Source of the DNA: Tardiphaga sp. vice304
GTDB taxonomy: Bacteria > Pseudomonadota > Alphaproteobacteria > Rhizobiales > Xanthobacteraceae
Reading direction: 5' to 3'
NCBI RefSeq assembly: GCF_007018905.1
Contig: NZ_CP041402.1
Location: forward strand, 3,956,001-4,020,000
DNA: 64,000 bases
Below are positions 28,420 through 36,625 of this stretch, piece by piece. Below the pieces are notes generated by a model that saw only the letters and a program-made list of their open reading frames with translations, was not told the DNA's origin and made no database searches. Positions within the stretch are counted from its first letter, which is position 1; each line of letters opens with the position of its first letter. Both the position numbers and the translations under genes were made by a program.

Positions 28420-31311
28420 ATGACGTGGATGCTGAAATTCCTTGCTGTCGTGCTGGCCTTGATCGTGGCCTCGGAGAGCCCCTCGCGGGCCGCCCCCGCC
28501 GAACGGCGCATCGCGCTGGTGATCGGCAATGCCAACTATCAGGCCGGCGCGCTGCCGACGCCGGCCAATGATGCCGGCCTGATCGCGCAGACGCTGCAGG
28601 CCGCCGGCTTTGACGTCACCGGCGCGCGCGACCTCGACCAGGACACGCTGCGCCGCACCTTCCGGGAATTCCTCGACAAGGCCGCCTCGGCCGGACCTGA
28701 CGCCGTCGCCTTCGTCTATCTCGGCGGTTACGGTCTGCAGCTCGAAGGCGAGAACTACTTCGCGCCGATCGACGCCAAAATCACCCGTGACGTCAATGTC
28801 TCGGCGGAAGCCATCCGACTGTCCGACTATATGGTGCCGCTGGCGGCGCTGAAGCTGAAGGCCAGCATGGTGGTGCTCGATCTGGCGCGCGCCAATCCCT
28901 TCGCCAGGACCGGCAATCCGCTGTCCGGCGGACTGGCGCTGGTCGATCCCGAGCCGGGCATGCTGGTGGCGTTCAACGCCGCGCCCGGCACCGTGGCGCC
29001 CGCCGAGCCCGGCCCCTATTCGGCCTATGCCCAGGCGCTGGCCGAGATGATGCGCGAAGGCGGCCTGAGCAGCGACGATCTGTTCAGCCGCATCCGGCTG
29101 CGCGTCAACGAGACCACCAAGGGCGCGCAGGTGCCGTGGAACGTGTCGAAGCTGCCGGCGCCGTTCTTCTTCTTCGAACGCGCCCCCGACGCGCCGCCGC
29201 CGACGGTGTCGCGCGAGCAGGCCATAATGGTGCGCTCCCGCCCGGTGCGCGATTTCAGCGCCCAGGAGGCCTATCTCGCCGCGGTCGATCGCGACACGCT
29301 GGAGGACTACGAAGCCTTTCTCGACGCCTATCCCCGCGATCCGATGGCACGGCGCGTGCGCGCCATCGTCGCCGCACGCCGCGAGGCGATCACCTGGCGC
29401 CGCACCCGCAACGTCAACACGCCGCCGGCCTACTGGTCCTATCTGCGGCGCTACCCGCGCGGCGCGCATTCCGACGATGCACGGCGCCGGCTGAGCTATC
29501 TCTCGGCGGCATACGATCCGCCGCCCAGTTTCACAGTGATGGCCTACGACATTCCGCCGCCGCCGCCGGAAGAAGTCATCTACATCCAGCGGCCGGTGCT
29601 GATGTTCGACGATCCGGATTTCGGTTTTGCGCCGCCCCCGCCGCCGCCGGTGTTCTTCCTGCCGCGACGCCCGGTCTATTTCGACGATCTGCCACCGCCG
29701 CCGCCGCCGGTCTACGCCTATGTCCTGCCGGTGCCGAACTATCAGCCGGTGCCGGTCTGGGTCCGGCCGCCGCGCGACATCGCGCCGCCGCCGAGCAACA
29801 TCATCTACAACAACATCCACAACGCCGTGGTGATCAACAACACCACCCAAGCGGTGACGATCACCAATCCCGCCGGACAGGCTCAGGTCTTGACGCCGCC
29901 GGCAGCCCCGGTAGCGGCGGCCGCACAGGCGCCCGCTCCGGCCGGGTCGCCGGCCGCGCCGGTTGCGGCCGGCGTGCTCGCGGCCGGTGTTGCCGGTGTC
30001 GGCGCCGCGGCCTTGCTCGCGCCGTCGCTGCCACCGTCGGTCGCGACCAAGGCGGCGCTGGCCCCCAATCCGCCCCCGGCCCAGATGTTCAAACCGGCGC
30101 TGTCGGCACAACCGGTGCCGGCGCAGGCGCAGACGACACCCGCACCCGGCGCGACCACGCCGGACGGCAAGCCCGCGCCCGGCGCTGTGCCACCCACCGG
30201 TTCCAGGATGGCACCGGCCGGAGCAACGCCGCTATCCGGCGCCAATCCGGCCAATCCGCCCGGCGCGCCGGGCGTGCCCCCTGCCAATGGCAGGCCGGCG
30301 GCGCAGACCTTGCCGGGGGCCAACGGCCAGCCGCTTCCGCCCGCCCCTGGCGCGCCCGGTGCAACGCCGCCTGGCGCGAAAGCGGGCGGCCCGGCTCCGG
30401 CAACGCCGAATGGCAACGCCCCAAACACCGCGCTCCCCGGCGCCAACGGACAGCCGCTTCCGCCCGTCCCCGGCGCAGCGCCGGGCGCACGCCCCGTGCC
30501 GGGTGGACCGTCGCCTGCAACGCCACCGCCGCCCGGTGCAAACGGCCAGCCTCGCCCGGCCGCCGGTACACCTGCCGCAACGCCGGATGCCGCAAAACCG
30601 GGGTCGACCTTGCCCGGTGCCAACGGCCGTCCGCTGCCGCCCGTGCCCGGTTCGCCGCCGGCTCCGGCGGCGCCGGCAGGTGGCGCAAGACCCGGCCAGG
30701 CCGGAGCCCCGTCGCCTGTGACGCCTGCCGCTCCGCTGAACGCCGCAAGACCGGGATCGGCCTTGCCCGGCGCCAACGGCCAACCGCTGCCGCCGGCCGC
30801 TTCGCCGCCGGCTCCGGCGGCACCATCGGCCGCTCCAAAGCCTACCCCGCCCGCGGCGCCACCGGCTCCGCCGGCAGCCGCCCGCCCAATCGCGCCGCCT
30901 CCAGCGGCAGCGCGCCCGACACCGCCACCGCCACCGGCAACACGCCCAACGCCACCGCCTCCTCCGGCTGCGGCGCGACCGGCAGCACCGCCACCACCGC
31001 CCCCGGTTGCGGCGCGACCGTCGGCACCGCCACCGCCTGTGGTGCGACCACCGCCGCCAGCGCCCCCGGTTGCACGGCCTGCGCCGCCGCCACCACCCGT
31101 GGCAAGACCGGCACCACCGCCGCCTCCGGTGGCGCGACCTGCACCGCCTCCGCCGCCACCACCTCCCGTGGTGCGGCCGGCACCGCCGCCACCGCCACCT
31201 CCCGTGGCGCGGCCGGCACCGCCGCCTCCACCGGCTGCGGCCCGCCCGGCTTCGCCTGCCGGCAAGCCATGCACGCTGCCGAACGGCCAGCCATGCCCGC
31301 CTCCGCGGTGA
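28420..31311 (+). CDS. Caspase-fold (C14 family) protein with substituted catalytic residues and long Pro-rich C-terminus
   Basis: A 963-residue protein: signal-peptide-like segment (1-24), caspase-like domain (about 28-250), a linker with many Arg and Tyr (260-370), then a Pro/Ala/Gly-rich region to the end. The domain starts RIALVIGNANYQAGALPTPANDA, read as RIALVIGNANY and PTPANDA. The catalytic His motif SGHG is GGYG (Y104) and the DACR motif with the catalytic Cys is DLAR (154-157, Ala156). Both active residues are therefore missing, so it is probably a non-peptidase binding or scaffold protein. The tail has repeated LPGANGQPLPP units (about 628-800), then poly-Pro runs and ends in two Cys (KPCTLPNGQPCPPPR). 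Likely periplasmic or surface-linked. Confidence 0.88.
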   Translation: MTWMLKFLAVVLALIVASESPSRAAPAERRIALVIGNANYQAGALPTPANDAGLIAQTLQAAGFDVTGARDLDQDTLRRTFREFLDKAASAGPDAVAFVYLGGYGLQLEGENYFAPIDAKITRDVNVSAEAIRLSDYMVPLAALKLKASMVVLDLARANPFARTGNPLSGGLALVDPEPGMLVAFNAAPGTVAPAEPGPYSAYAQALAEMMREGGLSSDDLFSRIRLRVNETTKGAQVPWNVSKLPAPFFFFERAPDAPPPTVSREQAIMVRSRPVRDFSAQEAYLAAVDRDTLEDYEAFLDAYPRDPMARRVRAIVAARREAITWRRTRNVNTPPAYWSYLRRYPRGAHSDDARRRLSYLSAAYDPPPSFTVMAYDIPPPPPEEVIYIQRPVLMFDDPDFGFAPPPPPPVFFLPRRPVYFDDLPPPPPPVYAYVLPVPNYQPVPVWVRPPRDIAPPPSNIIYNNIHNAVVINNTTQAVTITNPAGQAQVLTPPAAPVAAAAQAPAPAGSPAAPVAAGVLAAGVAGVGAAALLAPSLPPSVATKAALAPNPPPAQMFKPALSAQPVPAQAQTTPAPGATTPDGKPAPGAVPPTGSRMAPAGATPLSGANPANPPGAPGVPPANGRPAAQTLPGANGQPLPPAPGAPGATPPGAKAGGPAPATPNGNAPNTALPGANGQPLPPVPGAAPGARPVPGGPSPATPPPPGANGQPRPAAGTPAATPDAAKPGSTLPGANGRPLPPVPGSPPAPAAPAGGARPGQAGAPSPVTPAAPLNAARPGSALPGANGQPLPPAASPPAPAAPSAAPKPTPPAAPPAPPAAARPIAPPPAAARPTPPPPPATRPTPPPPPAAARPAAPPPPPPVAARPSAPPPPVVRPPPPAPPVARPAPPPPPVARPAPPPPPVARPAPPPPPPPPVVRPAPPPPPPPVARPAPPPPPAAARPASPAGKPCTLPNGQPCPPPR

Positions 31312-31372
31312 GCCGCGACAGACCGATCGGAGCTGCCCGCATGGGCCTGTGAGTGCGGCGAGATCGACGACG

Positions 31373-31401
31373 AAACCCCGGCAGCGATGCCGGGGTTTTT
31401 T
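31373..31401 (+). terminator. Rho-independent terminator after the caspase-like gene
   Basis: AAACCCCGGC, loop agcgat, GCCGGGGTTTTTT, directly followed by the next family C repeat. The stem and loop are the same as those of the groEL terminator. Confidence 0.88.
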
Positions 31402-31479
31402 GTAGCCCGGCTGACAATCCGGGGCCGGCCCTCCCGCAGCCTCCGAATCCCGGATTTTGCTGCGCTTCATCCGGGCTAG
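31402..31479. repeat. Family C REP-like palindrome beside RAYT 2 (3' side), degenerate
   Basis: Begins gtagcccggctgacaatccg and ends tgctgcgcttcatccgggct. The left arm has lost the gaagcgaag part found in the other copies, the right arm is well kept. Confidence 0.8.
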
Positions 31480-31482
31480 CGG

Positions 31483-32019
31483 CTAATCCTCTCGCTCGCC
31501 AAAATGGCCGCTGTCATCGCCTCCGAGTCCGCCCAAATCGGCAGGCAACAGCCCCGCCCGGACATAGCGATGCAGCGATGAATAGGGCCATGCCGCCGGC
31601 GTCGAGACCAAGCCATGCTTGACCGGGCTATAGTCAATGTAGCTCGTGCAGCGCTCCAGATCCTGATCGTCCCGGATCGTGTGCTCCCAGAACCGCCGCT
31701 GCCACAGCAGATACTCGCCGCGATGATCGCGCGGCGGCGCCTCGCCAATGGCTACAACGCCGCGCGTAAACCAGGCCTTGATGCTCTTCCAACGTCCTGA
31801 ATAATCGGCGTCGCTCGGCGGCAAGATCAGGATCGCATGGAGATGCTCGGGCAGAATCACGACGGCATCGATGGCAAACGGCTTGAGGTTCTTTGTGTTG
31901 CGAAACGCCATCTGTAGCAGTGCGATATGATCTGCCAGCACAGAGGAGCGCCGGTCGGCCAATGCAACCGTCAAGAAGAACGTCCCGCCCGGGATCCAGT
32001 TTCGGCGATAGTGTACCAT
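31483..32019 (-). CDS. REP-associated tyrosine transposase (RAYT), copy 2
   Basis: A 178-residue RAYT of the same length as copy 1 and very similar to it: YRRNWIPGGTFFLTVALADR, LPEHLHAILILPPSD and YIDYSPVKHGLVSTPAAWPY correspond position by position to the other copy. The HUH histidines are intact. Same strand as copy 1, with a 3.5 kb unit containing the caspase-like gene between them. The ATG at 32019 gives the same N-terminus as copy 1. Family C palindromes lie on both sides. Confidence 0.92.
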   Translation of the reverse strand: MVHYRRNWIPGGTFFLTVALADRRSSVLADHIALLQMAFRNTKNLKPFAIDAVVILPEHLHAILILPPSDADYSGRWKSIKAWFTRGVVAIGEAPPRDHRGEYLLWQRRFWEHTIRDDQDLERCTSYIDYSPVKHGLVSTPAAWPYSSLHRYVRAGLLPADLGGLGGDDSGHFGERED

Positions 32020-32090
32020 CGCAAGTTTTCTGCTCCAGCTTGGTAATCCGTGACCTGGATGCAAATCGAGCTGGCCTGACCGTCACGTCT

Positions 32091-32125
32091 GGATCCCGTA
32101 TTTCGCTTCGCTTCATCCGGGCTAC
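32091..32125. repeat. Family C REP-like half-palindrome beside RAYT 2 (5' side)
   Basis: The right arm, cccgtatttcgcttcgcttc then atccgggctac, is clear. The left arm, expected around 32045-32075, is only faintly recognisable (ctggatgcaaatcgagctgg), so this copy seems decayed. Confidence 0.7.
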
Positions 32126-32138
32126 GCGCCCGGGCCAC

Positions 32139-32360
32139 CTAATCCATCAAATCATACTTCGCCTTCAGATGATCCGCGACCTGCACCAGTTTGGCGATCC
32201 ACTCGGCGTGCTCCGGCACGTCATGGCCGAGTTGCACGGCCGGGCGCCAGCTGTCGCCGTCGCGCACGATGCTGACGATGGCGCCTTCCGGAGCCTCATG
32301 CGGCGTCATCTGACTGAGGATCGTTGCCTCGAGTTCGGCTGCTGATCTGGGTTCCTTCAT
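32139..32360 (-). CDS. Small conserved-looking acidic hypothetical protein
   Basis: A 73-residue soluble protein with a mixed, ordinary composition (two probable helices around AAELEATILSQM and AEWIAKLVQVADHLKAKY, with a beta-like middle VSIVRDGDSWRPAVQLG). A strong GGAGG lies 6 bases before the ATG at 32360, which supports real translation. No known motif. It stands alone after the second RAYT module. Confidence 0.65.
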   Translation of the reverse strand: MKEPRSAAELEATILSQMTPHEAPEGAIVSIVRDGDSWRPAVQLGHDVPEHAEWIAKLVQVADHLKAKYDLMD

Positions 32361-32659
32361 CTGACCTCCAACGGCTGGACGAACCTTTCGCGACTTTAGC
32401 GCGGCTGACTCGTCGCAGCGAGTGCGACAGTAGATTTGAGTGCGGCGATATTACTTCCAGGCCATGTGGCTGTCATGACCCAACGCAAAGCGGTTGCATC
32501 AAAATTTACGTCTGAAGTCCGTGCCGGCCAAGACCGACCGCGACCATTGCAACTTTTTCCTGCCATGAAGCGTTCAGCAATGATTCATCCGCCAGCCGCA
32601 ATAGAGGGCTGCGGCCGTTCGCGCCGAACGGCACCGGGTTTTAACTGAGGAGAACGCTC
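32361..32659. other. Non-coding gap before the small secreted protein gene
   Basis: About 300 bases between divergent genes. No coding frame with a plausible start was found. It should hold the promoters of both neighbours, but no clear sigma-factor boxes were recognised. Confidence 0.5.
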
Positions 32660-32899
32660 TTGAAGAAAATCGCCTTTGGATTCGCCGCGGCCATGGCCCT
32701 CGGCCTTGCATCGTTGGTCGCGCCGGCATCCGCTGCCACGCCCACGCCGACCGGGATCTCGAGCAGCACGGATATCTCGGCCGCGCGCTACATGCGTCGC
32801 ACCGTGATTCGCCGCGGGCCGGTCTGCACCATGCGCACAGTGGTGCGCCGCGGGCCGATGGGCCGCCGCGTCGTCACCAAGACCCGCGTCTGCCGCTGA
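32660..32899 (+). CDS. Small secreted Arg-rich protein
   Basis: A 79-residue protein starting at TTG 32660 with GAGGAGAA upstream. Residues 1-25 are a clear signal peptide (KKIAFGFAAAMALGLASLV then APASA). The mature part of about 54 residues is strongly basic and holds two related units, RRGPVCTMRTVVRRGPMGRR, plus a final Cys (TRVCR); the two Cys could form a disulfide. Small secreted proteins of this type are frequent in Bradyrhizobium and have no assigned function. A bidirectional terminator follows. Confidence 0.8.
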   Translation: MKKIAFGFAAAMALGLASLVAPASAATPTPTGISSSTDISAARYMRRTVIRRGPVCTMRTVVRRGPMGRRVVTKTRVCR

Positions 32900-32940
32900 C
32901 GGTTAGACGCCGGGCCTGCGATCCAGGCCCGGCGCCAGCG

Positions 32941-32985
32941 AAAAAAAAGCCCGACCGCTGATGACGCGGCCGGGCTGAAGTTTTC
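32941..32985. terminator. Bidirectional terminator between convergent genes
   Basis: Stem AGCCCG-A-CCGC, loop tgatgac, GCGG-C-CGGGCT, with eight A on the left and TTTT on the right. It can end transcription from both the small secreted protein gene and the outer-membrane protein gene. Confidence 0.85.
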
Positions 32986-33049
32986 TGGAGTAGTCCTGAC
33001 GATCGCCGCGACGCTCCCGTGTCGCGGCTATCGCGTAGTGAAGAAAACG

Positions 33050-33733
33050 CTAGTTGAAGTGGTAGTTGATGCCACCCTTGACGGTGTGGGTGGAGAGGCC
33101 GAGATCGGTGAAGCCGGTCGCGGCTTTGCCGTAGCGGCCGTTGCCGTAGTCGGCATACATGTATTCGCCCTTCACCGACCAGTTCCGTGCGACCATGTAT
33201 TCGAGGCCACCGCCGATGGTCCAACCCGACAGGGTCTTGCTCTCGGAGGCGCTCGCGACGCCCGGGATGCTCAGCGACACCTGGTTGTTGGCCCAGGCAT
33301 AGCCGCCCTTGGCGTAGAACAGCGCGGCTCCGGCGGTGATGCCGACGCGACCGGTGACGCTGCCGAAGGCGCGCACCTTGTCCTCGAAGATCAGGTTCGG
33401 CAGCAGGGCTTCACGATATTTGATCGCGCTGCCAGCGGCATCGACTTCGAGGCCCCACAGCCACATGCTGCCGGGGGTCTGCCAGTTATAGCCGATCGTG
33501 CCGCCGCCAAAGCCGCCGTTGATCTCGTTGGTGCTGACGGCGAAGCCGTCGAGGCGAACGCGATCCGACCAGCCGTAGCCGCCCATCACACCGGCGTAAA
33601 AGCCGGACCAGTTGTAGCCGACGGCGACCGGTGCCGGCGCCTTGGTATAGGAGCGCGGAGCCAGATCGGCCGCCGATGCGTTTGTGACGGCCAGAGCGAA
33701 GATGGCAGTGGTAGCAAGAAGAAGCTTGTTCAT
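33050..33733 (-). CDS. Outer-membrane beta-barrel protein, Omp25/Omp31 (RopB-like) family
   Basis: A 227-residue protein with a signal peptide (MNKLLLATTAIFALAVTNAS then AADL) and a small beta-barrel. The region YNWSGFYAGVMGGYGW (about 41-56) and GGGTIGYNWQ are the family hallmarks, and alternating strands run to a C-terminal VKGGINYHFN with terminal aromatic pattern for outer-membrane insertion by BAM. It is a structural surface protein of the rhizobial cell envelope. The gene is followed by a bidirectional terminator. Confidence 0.92.
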   Translation of the reverse strand: MNKLLLATTAIFALAVTNASAADLAPRSYTKAPAPVAVGYNWSGFYAGVMGGYGWSDRVRLDGFAVSTNEINGGFGGGTIGYNWQTPGSMWLWGLEVDAAGSAIKYREALLPNLIFEDKVRAFGSVTGRVGITAGAALFYAKGGYAWANNQVSLSIPGVASASESKTLSGWTIGGGLEYMVARNWSVKGEYMYADYGNGRYGKAATGFTDLGLSTHTVKGGINYHFN

Positions 33734-33890
33734 GGTGTTCCCCAGTGATCGAGTAGGTACGCGATCACTAGGTTATTCGCCCCGCCTGGGGCAATCCGAC
33801 GCCACGATGATAGGCTTGACCGTGCGTCTCACGCGCGGCGGCGCGGTTTATTTGCCACACTACAAATGATCGGGTCGCGCTGCCTGCCGC

Positions 33891-34865
33891 TCAGTCCAGC
33901 TTGACGCCGGCGTCCGTCACCACCTTGCGCCAGCGCGTCACTTCGCTCGACACCATCTTGCCGAACGCCGCGCCGGAGACGTCCGGCACGTCGGACCCGT
34001 TGCGCTCCCAGGCGTCCTTGATCATGGGCGCCTGCAGTGCGGTGGCCAGCTCCTTCTTCATCCGATCGACGATCTCCGGCGGTGTGCCTTTCGGTGCGAA
34101 CAGGCCGTACCAGGTTGCGACTTCGTAGCCCGGCAGGCCGGCTTCCTCGGCCGTCGGAATATCGGGGAACGCGGCGACGCGCTTGGGCGCGGCGATCGCC
34201 AGCGCGCGCAACTGCCCGCTCTTGATCTGCGGGGCCGAGGAACCGAGTCCGTCGAACACCACCGGGACGTGTCCGGCGATGAGGTCCTGCATCGCCGGCC
34301 CCGCGCCGCGATACGGCACGTGCAGCAGCTTGGTGCCCGTCAGGCTCTTGAACAGCTCACCGGCAAGGTGATGCGTGGTGCCGGCGCCGGCCGAACCGTA
34401 GTTCACCTTGTCGGGGTTGGCTTTCAGATAGGTGATGAATTCGGCCAGCGTCTTGGCCGCCACCTTTTCCGGGTTGACGACGATCACCTGCGGCGGGCGG
34501 GCGATCAGCGCCAGCGGGATGAAGTCCTTCTCGATGTCGTAATCGAGGTTGGGATACAGCGACGGCGCGATGGCGTGGTGCGCGGCGCCCATGAAGAAGG
34601 TGTAGCCGTCAGGCGCGGCCTTGGAGGCTAGCGAAGCGCCCACGGTGCCGCCGGCGCCGGCGCGGTTCTCGATCAGTACGCGCTTGCCTAGCTGGATGTC
34701 GAGTTGCTGCGCCAGCGGCCGCGCGAAGGCGTCAGTGCCGCCGCCGGCCGCGAACGGCACGATGAAGGTGACCGGTTTCTGCGGCCATTGCGCCTGGGCC
34801 TGCGACAGCGCGGCCAGGCCCGCCACGGCGGCGAACATCAAGGTGCGAACGGATTTCAGGATCAC
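33891..34865 (-). CDS. Tripartite tricarboxylate transporter substrate-binding protein (Bug family)
   Basis: A 324-residue periplasmic receptor of the Bug/TctC type, with a signal peptide ending near SQAQAQ. Family motifs are VPFAAGGGTDAFARPLAQQL (about 35-54), NRAGAGGTVGA (about 66) and the VNYGSAGAGTTHHLAGELF ligand region (about 150). The GTG at 34865 has GGGAGGA upstream; the open frame starts earlier without such a signal. No TctA/TctB membrane genes are adjacent, which is common for these expanded orphan receptors. Ligand unknown, probably a carboxylate. Confidence 0.9.
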   Translation of the reverse strand: MILKSVRTLMFAAVAGLAALSQAQAQWPQKPVTFIVPFAAGGGTDAFARPLAQQLDIQLGKRVLIENRAGAGGTVGASLASKAAPDGYTFFMGAAHHAIAPSLYPNLDYDIEKDFIPLALIARPPQVIVVNPEKVAAKTLAEFITYLKANPDKVNYGSAGAGTTHHLAGELFKSLTGTKLLHVPYRGAGPAMQDLIAGHVPVVFDGLGSSAPQIKSGQLRALAIAAPKRVAAFPDIPTAEEAGLPGYEVATWYGLFAPKGTPPEIVDRMKKELATALQAPMIKDAWERNGSDVPDVSGAAFGKMVSSEVTRWRKVVTDAGVKLD

Positions 34866-35028
34866 GGCGGTTCCTCCCGGTGCGGTGCCGCTCGTTGGCG
34901 GCGCCATGCATGTCACCGGATGCGAATATCCACATCCAGCGCATCGTTACCCGGGATTGTATTCAGGATGCCACGCGCCCAGCAAGTCATCCATTGGACC
35001 GAGCACGGCGAAAGACAGGGCCGCCGGT

Positions 35029-36135
35029 TCAGTTCAGGCTCGCGACCACGATCAGCCGCCTTACCTCGCCGTTGCGATAGGCCTTCAGGAAAGCAGCATA
35101 GTCCTTGAACGAGACACAGCCGTTGCTGTCGCCGTTGGGACCGAGCATGTAAGTGTGCGCCAGCAGGCCGGTGCGACCAAAGATCGCGGCTTCACCGCCG
35201 ACCGGGGTCAGGCGAAGCGCCGCCACGCCATGAAACAGGGCTTCGCGCGGCTTCAGGTCGTAGACGTGCGGTGGAGTGGCACCGCGCATTTTTTCGCGGA
35301 CGCCCGACGGATCGTCGAGCCGGCCGCCGAGGCCGGAATGCGCTTCCAGCCTGCTGCCGTCCGGCATGTAGACCTTCTTGGCCGAGATATCATAGACGGC
35401 AGTCTGGCGGTCGGACGAGGGGGCGGCGGCCACGGCGTCCTTGCCGTCGCTGGTGATGCCACCATCGGAGCCGGCGAAGGCGAGCTGGGTGCCGGTCGCC
35501 TTCTCGGGCGAGCCCACGCCGAACAATTTCTCGAACATCGTCGGGTTACGCGCCGCGCCACTGGCGAGTACGGCGGCCCGGGCGCGCGCCACCAGCGACT
35601 CATGCCCGGAGACGGCCGGCACCGGCGCCGTGCGCAATTCCGAGGGGCGCTGCGACGGCATGGGAATGCTGGCGACCAGCTGCTTCACGGTCGGCGCCGG
35701 CGAAACCACTTCCTTCGGCGAGGGAGCGGCCGTTGCGACCTGCGGCTCGACGGGCGCCGGGCGGGCAAAGCGTTCCGGCGGGGCGCCGAGCGAATAGGTG
35801 GGATCGAACCAGGCGACCTTGCGCTCGGCCTTGGTCGGTGCGGCCGGAGCCGCCGCCGTGATGACCGGCGAAAAGCGCTCGACAAAGGTTGTTTGGTCGA
35901 AGCGTTCGGCGAAGGATGATTGGGTTGCGGCATCGCCGAGATCGGCCGCCGCAGCGATTACAGGCACGTTGGCGCCCGAGAGTCGCGCCTGCAGCGACCA
36001 GGCGCCGCCGAGGGCGACCAGCGCCAGCGTGACACCGCTGAGAAAGCTGAGCGGGCGAATTTTTGCCTTGGATTTCCGGGAACGCTGGCCGCGGACGGCC
36101 GTGACTCCGTAGAAGGCAGCAGTTCGGGTGTTCAT
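35029..36135 (-). CDS. DUF2778 (Tlde1-type L,D-transpeptidase-like) membrane-anchored protein
   Basis: A 368-residue protein with a basic N-terminus, one membrane segment at about 30-48, a long Pro/Ala-rich spacer (about 60-230) and a C-terminal DUF2778 domain. Members include the type VI effector Tlde1, which cuts or exchanges peptidoglycan tetrapeptide stems. HSGLGGRLDDPSG (about 267) and GLLAHTYMLGPNGDSNGCVSF (read in parts: LLAHTYMLGPN and SNGCVSF, about 326-345) hold the likely catalytic His and Cys. The N-terminal anchor suggests a housekeeping periplasmic role rather than a secreted toxin. No immunity gene is adjacent. Confidence 0.85.
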   Translation of the reverse strand: MNTRTAAFYGVTAVRGQRSRKSKAKIRPLSFLSGVTLALVALGGAWSLQARLSGANVPVIAAAADLGDAATQSSFAERFDQTTFVERFSPVITAAAPAAPTKAERKVAWFDPTYSLGAPPERFARPAPVEPQVATAAPSPKEVVSPAPTVKQLVASIPMPSQRPSELRTAPVPAVSGHESLVARARAAVLASGAARNPTMFEKLFGVGSPEKATGTQLAFAGSDGGITSDGKDAVAAAPSSDRQTAVYDISAKKVYMPDGSRLEAHSGLGGRLDDPSGVREKMRGATPPHVYDLKPREALFHGVAALRLTPVGGEAAIFGRTGLLAHTYMLGPNGDSNGCVSFKDYAAFLKAYRNGEVRRLIVVASLN

Positions 36136-36625
36136 ACGCAGGTCGTCCAGGGCAATTTCATAGGCTTCCCTGCGTGCATTGCCGGACCGAAGTCAGCAGA
36201 CAGTCACCCGAGGTCGCAGCGTCATTAGGTCGAATTTTAGTTAAAGGCTTATGAAGTCTCGGCAGATCCTCGGCAGCGTCGTGCTCCGAAATCTCAAATT
36301 CCCGGAACCATTCACCGAATGCCGGACAATCCGGGCGGAGTCATGGCTGGACTGTAATAATCCGGACCGGATGGGTTCTGAAATCGGCTTTGAGGGTCGT
36401 CCACCACCCTGCCCGATCGATGATCAGGCTCCGCAGATCGGGGGCGCCGCGGGCCTGGGCGCGCGGTCGGGGGGCGGGACCGCATCAGATCGCGCGCGCC
36501 CGGCGAACTGCCGAAACGGAACTGCGCCGCGGGATCGGACCGCTCTTGGGAGAACGGTTGCTGGCAACGGATGCGATGCCACATCGATGCAGCGTCGCAT
36601 CCGGGGAAAAGTGACGGCGACGTGC
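36136..36625. other. 490-base gap without a supported gene
   Basis: Lies between the DUF2778 gene and the AraC-type gene, both on the minus strand. Open frames on the plus strand (36251 onward) and minus strand have low-complexity translation and overlap the antisense of the AraC gene, so they were not accepted. No repeat of families A to C and no clear terminator are present. Confidence 0.5.

Noticed and set aside
29883..31274. A minus-strand open frame of 463 residues rich in glycine
   Set aside because: It is the antisense of the Pro-rich tail (Pro codons read as Gly); there is no ribosome site and no domain.
29136..31352. A long plus-strand open frame of 738 residues overlapping the caspase-like gene
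   Set aside because: It is the shifted reading of a GC- and Pro-codon-rich repeat region; composition is low-complexity (Ala, Arg, Thr, Gly) with no fold motifs, while the main frame has a signal peptide and caspase domain.
35029..36135. DUF2778 protein as a type VI secretion effector with an immunity partner
   Set aside because: It has an N-terminal membrane anchor and long spacer, and no immunity-like or T6SS gene is nearby.
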